A stretch of DNA of 37,326 bases from assembly GCA_035525055.1 (NCBI GenBank), contig DATLEZ010000121.1, positions 1 to 37,326 on the forward strand, given 5' to 3'. This document shows, piece after piece, positions 31,961 through 37,326 of this stretch. The first letter of the stretch is position 1, and the number at the start of each line of letters is the position of its first letter. The position numbers and the translations under genes are program-made. The DNA comes from DATEEG01 sp035525055. Its GTDB lineage: Bacteria; Actinomycetota; Acidimicrobiia; Spongiisociales; ZC4RG35. The notes under the pieces were generated by a model. That model saw only the letters and a list, made by a program, of their open reading frames with translations. It did not search any database and was not told the DNA's origin.

Positions 31961-32216
31961 GTCGCACCCCTTTATCAGCTACCCCTCTATCTGGGCCGTT
32001 CTCCATCTGCTTGGAGAGATGCCACATCCTGACGAACCCGGAGTACGAGCCGAGCAGGATTCCGACCACGACGAACCAGGGATCGGTCCCCAGCCAGAGA
32101 TCGAGCAGATATCCGAGCAGAGTGCCCGATAGGATCGACCCAAGAAAGGCTCCGCCAGCCACCCAGCCTTCGGCTGAGGATGAGACTTCCGATTCCAGGG
32201 AGCTTCTTGGTTTCAT
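31950..32216 (-). CDS. atpZ: AtpZ-like small membrane protein, first gene of the atp operon
   Basis: This 88-residue protein has two membrane helices, the GGAFLGSILSGTLLGYLLDLWLG and FVVVGILLGSYSGFVRMW regions, the pattern of AtpZ/AtpI-type proteins encoded ahead of atpB that aid ATP synthase assembly. The open frame extends to a TTG at 32264, but the ATG at 32216 is preferred: the protein there begins with a polar MKPRSSLESE tail, and a promoter-like pair and a CRP-type palindrome lie immediately upstream. No Shine-Dalgarno sequence is visible, so a very short leader is possible. Confidence 0.8.
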   Translation of the reverse strand: MKPRSSLESEVSSSAEGWVAGGAFLGSILSGTLLGYLLDLWLGTDPWFVVVGILLGSYSGFVRMWHLSKQMENGPDRGVADKGVRRGQ

Positions 32217-32218
32217 CT

Positions 32219-32234
32219 TGTGAATCGCTTCACA
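32219..32234 (-). promoter_or_regulatory. CRP/GlxR-type palindrome before the atp operon
   Basis: TGTGAATCGCTTCACA matches the TGTGA-N6-TCACA consensus of CRP-family regulators exactly, and the symmetry extends one base further each side. It ends two bases before the preferred atpZ start codon and would cover the start of transcription if the adjacent -10 is real, suggesting repression by position. Corynebacterial GlxR is reported to act on aerobic energy genes, including ATP synthase. Confidence 0.6.
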
Positions 32235-32235
32235 A

Positions 32236-32264
32236 AGTCTATCGGTTCCATCGCCACGGCGCAA
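32236..32264 (-). promoter_or_regulatory. candidate atp operon promoter
   Basis: On the minus strand TTGCGC (32259-32264) and TAGACT (32236-32241) are separated by 17 bases. The match to the sigma-70-type consensus is modest. Location between the lipoprotein stop and atpZ fits an internal promoter for the atp genes. Confidence 0.3.
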
Positions 32265-32265
32265 C

Positions 32266-32907
32266 CTAGCCAGATTCGACGCCGGCCATTACCTGGTCGA
32301 GCCCCGGTTGTAGGCCGTCGAGTACGGCGGGGTCGGTCAACTCCCCCTCGTTGCTAAGACAGGCGTCTTTGGCAATGGCCGAGAAGCTGAACAGATGGAT
32401 GGTCTGTTCCTGGCGGACACCGTAGATCAGGTACTTTTCGACCACCACAGCGCCGTCGCGCTCCTCGAATCCATATCGGAGGCCGGGCCTGGCACCGATC
32501 GTGACCGGGGTCGGCGCCAGCTCTCGGAACTCGAGGTGCGGGCAGGTTGATTGGCGATCGGCCAGAAAGGTGGCGACGTAGTCGATGGCGATCAACTCGA
32601 TCGACCCGACCGGGTCATCGACTCCATCGAGGATTTCGAAGCTCTCCATCGGCAACGGCAGATGTTCGGCCGAGCCGATGACGGAGTCGTCCTTGCTGAC
32701 GCAGGCGATCTGATCGGCGTCGCCCTCACACGGTCCCAGGGCGTACCCATCCCCTAAATCGACCTCTTCGATCCCCCAAACCCACCTTGGCTGAATGGCG
32801 GTCGTGGTGGGAACCGTGGATATCACCGGTGTTGTGGTTGTTCCACCTGGATTGGAGGTACAGGCAGCCGCGATCAGAGCGAGAGACGCCAGCGTCCTCT
32901 TCCTCAC
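32266..32907 (-). CDS. small lipoprotein between glyA and the atp operon, unknown function
   Basis: This 213-residue protein begins with a lipoprotein signal (RKRTLASLALIAAACTS, lipobox Cys16), a short Thr-rich linker and a ~170-residue domain that I do not recognise. The domain has paired Cys residues (GPCEGDADQIAC, TCPHLEF, DACLSN) that may form disulfides outside the cell. The GTG start overlaps the glyA stop in GTGA, so it is translated with glyA although no common function is evident. The stop lies 49 bases before the atpZ start. Confidence 0.78.
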   Translation of the reverse strand: MRKRTLASLALIAAACTSNPGGTTTTPVISTVPTTTAIQPRWVWGIEEVDLGDGYALGPCEGDADQIACVSKDDSVIGSAEHLPLPMESFEILDGVDDPVGSIELIAIDYVATFLADRQSTCPHLEFRELAPTPVTIGARPGLRYGFEERDGAVVVEKYLIYGVRQEQTIHLFSFSAIAKDACLSNEGELTDPAVLDGLQPGLDQVMAGVESG

Positions 32908-34175
32908 ACATGCCCGGTGAAGTCGTGAGGATATGGCGGGAAGGACGACGCCAGTTCACGAACTCGCTGGTTGACCGCGCCGAGAGCCTCACCACCGCTC
33001 CCGGCCCGGAGGGCCGTCGTGATCAACGAAGCGATCTCGGTAGCCTCGTTTTCTTTCATGCCCATCGTGGTCATGGCCGGGGTCCCGATTCGCAGGCCCG
33101 ACGCCCGGTAAGGGGGGCGAGGGTCGTTGGGAATCGTGTTGAAGTTGAGGGTGATGCCCACCTGATCAAGGAGGCGAGCGGCCTCTTTCCCGGTGAGATC
33201 GGCGTCGACCGATCGCAGGTCGATCAGGAACAGGTGGTTGTCGGTGCCTCCTGAGACAACCCGCACCCCTTCCTCCTGGATCCGGGTCGCCATCGCCGCG
33301 GCGTTGGCGACGATCTGGCGGGCGTAGGCGGAGAACTCCGGAGTGGAGGCCTCTTTGAAACAGACCGCCTTGGCTGCCACCTGGCTCATGATCGGACCAC
33401 CCTGCGTATTTGGAAATACCGCCTTGTCGATGTCGCCGGCAAGCGCCTCCCGGCAGAGAATCATCCCTCCCCGCGGGCCTCGCAACGCCTTGTGGGTGGT
33501 GGCCGTCACGACGTCGGCGTGTGGCACTGGATTGGGATAGGCCTTGCCCGCCACCAGGCCCACGAAATGGGCCGAGTCCACCATGAAGATGGCACCGACT
33601 TCATCGGCGATCTCCCGGAATCGCTCGTACTCGAGGGTGCGGCTGTAGGCCGAGTAACCGGCGAGGAGAATCTTGGGCCGGTGTTCCTTGGCCAGTTTCT
33701 CAACCTCGTCCATGTCGATGATCTCGGTCACTGGATCGACCCCGTACGCAACGAAGTGGTAGTAGAGACCGGAGAAGTTGACCGGTGATCCGTGAGTGAG
33801 GTGGCCTCCGTGATCAAGGCGCATTCCGAGCACGGTGTCGCCGGGCTTGATCAGGGAGAAGTAGACCCCCATGTTGGCCTGAGCGCCCGAGTGGGCCTGA
33901 ACGTTGGCATGGTCGGCCCCGAACAACGCCTTGGCCCGCTCAATGGCCAGGCTTTCCATCTGGTCGACGACACCGCAACCTTCGTAGTAACGACGCCCCG
34001 GATATCCCTCTGCGTACTTGTTGGTGAAAACAGACCCCGAAGCGGCCATCACCGCCGGCGAAGCAAAATTCTCCGACGCGATCAGGTGGATGTGGGTGTT
34101 CTGACGCTCCACATCCTGGCGGATGAGATCCGCCAGCTCCGGGTCAACCTCTTCGATTGTCCGCGTGTCGATCAT
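32904..34175 (-). CDS. glyA: serine hydroxymethyltransferase
   Basis: This 423-residue PLP enzyme interconverts serine and glycine with transfer of a one-carbon unit to tetrahydrofolate. HLIASENFASPAV (from residue 30), the KYAEGYPGRRYYEGC glycine-rich entry, HSGAQAN, and TATTHKALRGPRGG with the PLP Lys229 are present. The PLP-ring Asp is in MVDSAHFVGLVAG (Asp200, His203), where many enzymes have DMAH. The longer frame starting at 34217 is rejected: the first 14 codons are not conserved in type, and the ATG at 34175 begins the usual N-terminal helix (TIEEVDPELADLI). It follows sua5, as in many Actinomycetota, with a hairpin repeat in the gap. Confidence 0.96.
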   Translation of the reverse strand: MIDTRTIEEVDPELADLIRQDVERQNTHIHLIASENFASPAVMAASGSVFTNKYAEGYPGRRYYEGCGVVDQMESLAIERAKALFGADHANVQAHSGAQANMGVYFSLIKPGDTVLGMRLDHGGHLTHGSPVNFSGLYYHFVAYGVDPVTEIIDMDEVEKLAKEHRPKILLAGYSAYSRTLEYERFREIADEVGAIFMVDSAHFVGLVAGKAYPNPVPHADVVTATTHKALRGPRGGMILCREALAGDIDKAVFPNTQGGPIMSQVAAKAVCFKEASTPEFSAYARQIVANAAAMATRIQEEGVRVVSGGTDNHLFLIDLRSVDADLTGKEAARLLDQVGITLNFNTIPNDPRPPYRASGLRIGTPAMTTMGMKENEATEIASLITTALRAGSGGEALGAVNQRVRELASSFPPYPHDFTGHV

Positions 34176-34223
34176 GGAAAACGAGGTTAGGCGGAAGTCG
34201 GAAGGCGGAAGACGCAAGCCCCG

Positions 34224-34273
34224 TTCTTGTGACGCTTGACCACCCCTGCGGTAGGCGAACCGTCACAAGAAGG
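34224..34273. repeat. long-hairpin repeat, family 1, copy 2
   Basis: This 50-base stretch matches 6895-6944 at 46 positions, loop included. Its own arms pair imperfectly (three mismatches in 18), unlike the perfect stem of copy 1. It lies between sua5 and glyA on the minus strand, where it could weaken read-through. The word GCGGAAGTCGGAAGGCGGAAG beside it is split by a short GGAAG tandem repeat. Confidence 0.8.
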
Positions 34274-34281
34274 TCCAAGTC

Positions 34282-34869
34282 TCAGCCCTCTCGACCCAGG
34301 CCTAGATCGAGGGGCCCCTGGCGAAGCAGGACCGGGGCCGGGCCGGTCACGTCGACTGTTGTTGATGAGATGGCACCGGGGCAACGGCCGGCGACATACA
34401 TGTCGACGATGTCGCCCAATGCGGCCCGGGCCCCTATCTCGTCAAGGGTCTCGACTTCCCCGCTCCGGTTGGCGCTGGTGACCGCCAGCGCGCCGAACGC
34501 CGTCAAGATCTCTCTGGTCGTGGAGAGATCCGGCACTCGTACCCCGACCGTGCCCCGGGCCGGATCACCAACTCCCTCGGGTAGTTCGAATCTGGCAACT
34601 CCCACCAGATTGAGCGGGCCCGGCCAATGGGACCTTGCCCAATCGACGGCGTAGCCAGGAAGGTCGACAATCCCGAGAGCGGCTTCGATGTCTGCCACAA
34701 GGAGGCCCACGGGCTTGCCCTCCGACCTTCCCTTGATCGCGAAGAGGCGCCTAACCGCGCCCGAATGACGTGGGTCGGCGGCAATTCCGTAGACGGTGTC
34801 GGTGGGGAGTCCTATCACGGCACCCCGGCTCAGGGCGGCGGATATCTCCTCCAGGCTCGGGGCGGTCAT
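34282..34869 (-). CDS. threonylcarbamoyl-AMP synthase (Sua5/YrdC family)
   Basis: This 195-residue enzyme makes threonylcarbamoyl-AMP from threonine, bicarbonate and ATP, the first step of t6A tRNA modification. The family motifs GAVIGLPTDTVYGIAAD (from residue 16), FAIKGRSEGKPVGLLV, VGVRVPDL and LAVTSANRSGE are in order, followed by SSTTVDV. It has only the YrdC domain, without the C-terminal Sua5 domain, so it corresponds to TsaC or short Sua5 forms. It lies between prmC and glyA as in many Actinomycetota. Confidence 0.93.
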   Translation of the reverse strand: MTAPSLEEISAALSRGAVIGLPTDTVYGIAADPRHSGAVRRLFAIKGRSEGKPVGLLVADIEAALGIVDLPGYAVDWARSHWPGPLNLVGVARFELPEGVGDPARGTVGVRVPDLSTTREILTAFGALAVTSANRSGEVETLDEIGARAALGDIVDMYVAGRCPGAISSTTVDVTGPAPVLLRQGPLDLGLGREG

Positions 34870-34952
34870 GGACAGGTATTCATTGGTCTAATCGCCGGGT
34901 CGGGCCTCGCGGCTCCGAGGTAGGCTGGCCCACCTTCATCAGGAGTAAACCG

Positions 34953-35345
34953 ATGGATGCAAGCGACCTCAAGTCGGTTCCCCTCTTTGCCGGACTCAGC
35001 AAGCGCGAGCGGGAACTGGTTGCGCGGTTTGCGGATGAGATCGATGTTCCGCCCGGCAAGGTGTTGACCAAGGAGGGTGGCCCTTCCCAAGAGTTCTTCG
35101 TGATCACATCGGGATCCGCCACGGTCACCAGAGATGGCGGCGAGGTTGGTCATCTCGAGGCCGGCGACTTCTTCGGCGAGATCGGAATACTCCACTCCGA
35201 GCCCCGGACTGCCACGGTGACAGCTGACACTCCAATGCGACTGCTGGTGCTCTTTGCTCAGAACTTCACCGCCCTCGATCATGAGTTGACCGAGGTCAGA
35301 GAATGCGTAGAGAAGGCGATGGCCGAGCGAATGCCATCGGAGTAG
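34953..35345 (+). CDS. stand-alone cyclic nucleotide-binding domain protein
   Basis: This 130-residue protein is almost entirely one cNMP-binding domain. It begins LKSVPLFAGLSKRERELVARF, continues VPPGKVLTKEGGPSQEFFVITSGSA, and has the phosphate-binding cassette FGEIGILHSEPRTATV (residues 74-89) with the ligand-binding Arg85. The C-terminal helix is short and no helix-turn-helix follows, so it is not itself a CRP-type DNA-binding regulator. The long open frame upstream is ignored: the ATG at 34953 has AGGAG seven bases before it. It lies on the plus strand between sua5 and prmC, apart from their operon. Its partner is unknown. Confidence 0.88.
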   Translation: MDASDLKSVPLFAGLSKRERELVARFADEIDVPPGKVLTKEGGPSQEFFVITSGSATVTRDGGEVGHLEAGDFFGEIGILHSEPRTATVTADTPMRLLVLFAQNFTALDHELTEVRECVEKAMAERMPSE

Positions 35346-35349
35346 TCCA

Positions 35350-36159
35350 CTAGGCGTTGTCGATCCGAACAAACCGATCGCGGCCGTACTGGTCGATCAC
35401 GATCTGCCCCGAGAACACCCTGGCCAAAGTCCGAGCCTGGTTTTCGCCGACTTCGACCCACCCTTGACCCGACGGCGCTAACCAGTGCCGGACTGCGGCA
35501 AGGACCCTCTCGGCGACCTCCATCCCGGTCGGACCGGCGACCAAAGCAAGGCGGGGCTCTCGCCGGACGTCATCCGGCAACCCGCCCCAATCACCCTCGG
35601 CGATGTATGGAGGGTTCGAGACGAGGAGATCGATCTGTCCCTTTGCGTCGTCCGGCAGGGCATCGAAGAGGTCACCCTCGAGCCACTCGACCGCAAGGCC
35701 GTTCCCGACACCATTGGCCTTGCACACCTCCATCGCAGCTTCGGACAGATCGGTGCCGATTACTCGTGCCGACGGAAACCTGTGTTTGAGCGCCAACGCC
35801 AAAGCGCCCGAACCGGTGCAGAGATCGACCACAAGGTTCGGGGCGGGACCCTTCCCCACCAACTCGAACAAGTACTCGGTCTCGGGGCGGGGAATCAGCA
35901 CCCTCTCGTCGAGGGCCACCTCGACCGGACCGAATGCGACGGACCCTTCGAGATATTGAAGGGGCTCCCCGTTCAGCCTTCGGGCAACCAGATCGTCAAT
36001 GCGACGTTGCTCAGCGGGTGTCAGGGCAAGCTCCCCCCTCAGGTCGTCCCCACCACGGCCAGTGACCGCCGCCACCAAGCGCAACCGTTCGTGGGCGGGC
36101 AGGCCCGCATCACCACCCAGGGAATCGGGCGGATCGGGGGGACTTCGCCAGTCAGTCAT
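35350..36159 (-). CDS. prmC: release factor glutamine methyltransferase
   Basis: This 269-residue enzyme methylates the Gln of the GGQ motif in release factors 1 and 2 using SAM. The N-terminal helical domain includes GEPLQYLEGSVAFGPVEVALDERVLIPRPETE. The SAM site has DLCTGSGALALAL (residues 112-124), and the catalytic NPPY is at 182-185. The ATG at 36159 is preferred over the start at 36213: GGGGAT precedes it and the extra 18 residues look non-coding. Its substrate gene prfA lies just upstream on the same strand but is separated by a plus-strand RDD gene. Confidence 0.94.
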   Translation of the reverse strand: MTDWRSPPDPPDSLGGDAGLPAHERLRLVAAVTGRGGDDLRGELALTPAEQRRIDDLVARRLNGEPLQYLEGSVAFGPVEVALDERVLIPRPETEYLFELVGKGPAPNLVVDLCTGSGALALALKHRFPSARVIGTDLSEAAMEVCKANGVGNGLAVEWLEGDLFDALPDDAKGQIDLLVSNPPYIAEGDWGGLPDDVRREPRLALVAGPTGMEVAERVLAAVRHWLAPSGQGWVEVGENQARTLARVFSGQIVIDQYGRDRFVRIDNA

Positions 36160-36270
36160 TCGCCGATCCCCACCCTGATTCTCAGGTCCAGAGCCAAGGT
36201 TGAAGCACAGCACGGTGCTTTGTCGTTAACGTCTGATGTCGGTAAGGCGTAAACCGACCCGGAGGGGACG

Positions 36271-36858
36271 ATGACCGACCAAGGACCTGACCAGCAGGGC
36301 GACGGCACAGGCGGAGTGCCCGTGCCCCCGCCACCACAACCAATGACACCCCCACCGGTTTCCGCTCCGGCAGTGGCGAGCGGGATAGGCGCACCAGCCG
36401 ATCTCGGAACGAGGTTCCTGGCTCGCCTCATTGACCACATTCTGTTGGGCATCGTCATCTTCGTGATAGTCGTGCCCCTGGTTATCGCGGCGGCGTTCAC
36501 CGGGGTCGGGAGCGGGTTGAACCCGTTCGGCGGGTTCGGCGCCGGAGACCTCGTTGCCGGCATTGTCACGGCGCTAATAACCATCGGCTACTTCGCCGTG
36601 ATGGAGTCGAACTCCGGCCAAACCGTCGGGAAGATGCTCATCGGTCTCAAGACGGTAGGCCCGGATGGCAATAAGCCAACCATGGAGCAAGCTCTCAAGC
36701 GCAATGCCTGGTATGCGCTGGGCATCGTCCCCTTCCTCGGGGACCTGGCCCAGTTGGCCGCCACGATCTACATCGCGGTGACGATCAACAACTCGGCCAC
36801 CCGAATCGGCTGGCACGACACCTTCGCCGGCGGAACCAAGGTCATTAAGACCAAGTGA
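36271..36858 (+). CDS. RDD family membrane protein
   Basis: This 195-residue protein has a Pro/Gln-rich cytoplasmic N-terminus (about 45 residues), then the RDD domain: LGTRFLARLIDHILLGIVIF with the Arg-Asp pair, a second helix (DLVAGIVTALITIGYFAVME), the conserved SGQTVGKMLIGLKTV and a third hydrophobic stretch (GIVPFLGDLAQLAATIYIAV), ending with WHDTFAGGTKVI. Proteins of this family are membrane-bound and poorly characterised. The ATG start has GGAGGGG just upstream. It is transcribed against prfA and away from prmC. Confidence 0.87.
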   Translation: MTDQGPDQQGDGTGGVPVPPPPQPMTPPPVSAPAVASGIGAPADLGTRFLARLIDHILLGIVIFVIVVPLVIAAAFTGVGSGLNPFGGFGAGDLVAGIVTALITIGYFAVMESNSGQTVGKMLIGLKTVGPDGNKPTMEQALKRNAWYALGIVPFLGDLAQLAATIYIAVTINNSATRIGWHDTFAGGTKVIKTK

Positions 36859-36873
36859 TCCTATAAGCAATCT

Positions 36874-36923
36874 GTTTTGGCGCGAAGAACCTGCACTCCG
36901 GTGCGGGTTCTTCGCGCCAGAAC
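36874..36923. repeat. long-hairpin repeat, family 2, copy 2
   Basis: GTTTTGGCGCGAAGAACCTG (from 36874) pairs with the segment ending at 36923. The whole 22-base stem holds with two G-T wobbles around a six-base loop. The outer GTTTTGGCGCG is shared with the hairpin at 25334-25385. Lying between the convergent RDD and prfA genes, it suits a two-way terminator, although no T-run is present. Confidence 0.75.
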
Positions 36924-36935
36924 GACTGAACCCCG

Positions 36936-37326
36936 TCAACCGTCGGCTAGGCGTTCGGTCTGTTCTTTGGCGGCCATCGCCTCTACGAACTCGTCGAGGT
37001 CACCTTCGAGGACCTGGTCGAGGCGTTTGAGCGTGAGGCCCAACCGGTGATCGGTGACCCGGTTCTCTTTGTAGTTGTAGGTGCGGATCTTCTCCGAGCG
37101 CTCCCCGCCGCCCACCTGGGCGCGGCGAGCGCCGGAGACAGCCGCCTGCTGTTCGTCGAGCCTCACCTGATAAAGGCGGGCTCTGAGTATCCGGAAGGCC
37201 TTCTCTTTGTTCTGCAACTGGGACTTCTCGTCCTGACAGGTGACGATGAGCCCGGAGGGAAAATGCGTGAGACGCACAGCCGAGTCGGTGGTGTTGACCG
37301 ATTGCCCGCCCGGGCCTTGCGACCGG
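36936..37326 (-). CDS. prfA: peptide chain release factor 1, 3' part only
   Basis: The gene runs off the right edge, so only about 130 C-terminal residues are seen. The visible part begins RSQGPGGQSVNTTDSAVRLT, containing the GGQ motif that triggers peptide release and whose Gln is the target of PrmC. It continues SGLIVTCQDEKSQLQNKEKAF, GERSEKIRTYNYKENRVTDHR and ends in a short Lys/Glu-rich tail. SEKIRTYNY...RVTDHR fits RF1 as well as the general class. The stop is TGA at 36936. Confidence 0.95.
   Translation of the reverse strand, partial: RSQGPGGQSVNTTDSAVRLTHFPSGLIVTCQDEKSQLQNKEKAFRILRARLYQVRLDEQQAAVSGARRAQVGGGERSEKIRTYNYKENRVTDHRLGLTLKRLDQVLEGDLDEFVEAMAAKEQTERLADG

Noticed and set aside
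1..37326. CRISPR array, prophage, toxin-antitoxin or defence system
   Set aside because: No regularly spaced repeats, phage structural genes, integrase, nuclease-helicase or toxin-antitoxin pair was found. The window is mostly core metabolism.

Overview
This is a high-GC chromosomal window of about 37 kb. It most likely comes from a free-living, aerobic member of the Actinomycetota, probably an Acidimicrobiia-like lineage; that rank is inferred. The supporting signs are a two-gene KorA/KorB 2-oxoacid:ferredoxin oxidoreductase, a Ni-superoxide dismutase with its dedicated protease, a mycothiol-conjugate-amidase-type deacetylase, a GlnR-type nitrogen box in front of amt, and the order prfA / prmC / sua5 / glyA / atp operon. 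Several exported proteins carry Thr-rich linkers after the signal or anchor. No rRNA, tRNA, CRISPR array, prophage or transposase gene was seen.

Left part (1-6.9 kb): a FAD amine/amino-acid oxidoreductase, the divergent sodN/sodX pair, a membrane-anchored Thr-rich protein, a double-ACT protein, and a DUF3048 lipoprotein overlapping an amidase. Next (7-12 kb): korA-korB, which links 2-oxoacids to reduced ferredoxin, then amt behind an array of GAAAC half-sites, followed by an unlisted 32-codon membrane peptide and a strong hairpin.

Middle (12-24.9 kb), mostly on the minus strand: a tightly overlapped gnd-zwf-histidine phosphatase operon (oxidative pentose phosphate pathway), homogentisate dioxygenase, a truncated lamin-tail protein, an AlkD-like repair protein, DedA, an ABC-F ATPase, a methyltransferase coupled to an Mca-like deacetylase, a secreted-protein gene broken by two frameshifts, and DinB-like, DUF2087 and SRPBCC genes.

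Right part (24.9-37.3 kb): the complete F1Fo-ATP synthase operon atpZ-(atpI-like)-BEFHAGDC, read leftwards. It lies downstream of glyA and a small lipoprotein and has an exact CRP/GlxR-type palindrome just before atpZ. Further right are sua5, prmC and the 3' part of prfA, interrupted by two plus-strand genes (a stand-alone cyclic-nucleotide-binding domain and an RDD membrane protein).

The least explained material is repetitive intergenic DNA. There are three copies of a ~150-bp interspersed element, two of them with direct repeats nearby; two pairs of related long-hairpin repeats; and several short tandem or inverted repeats. All reading was done by eye, with no database search. Functional names rest on motifs, length and gene context.
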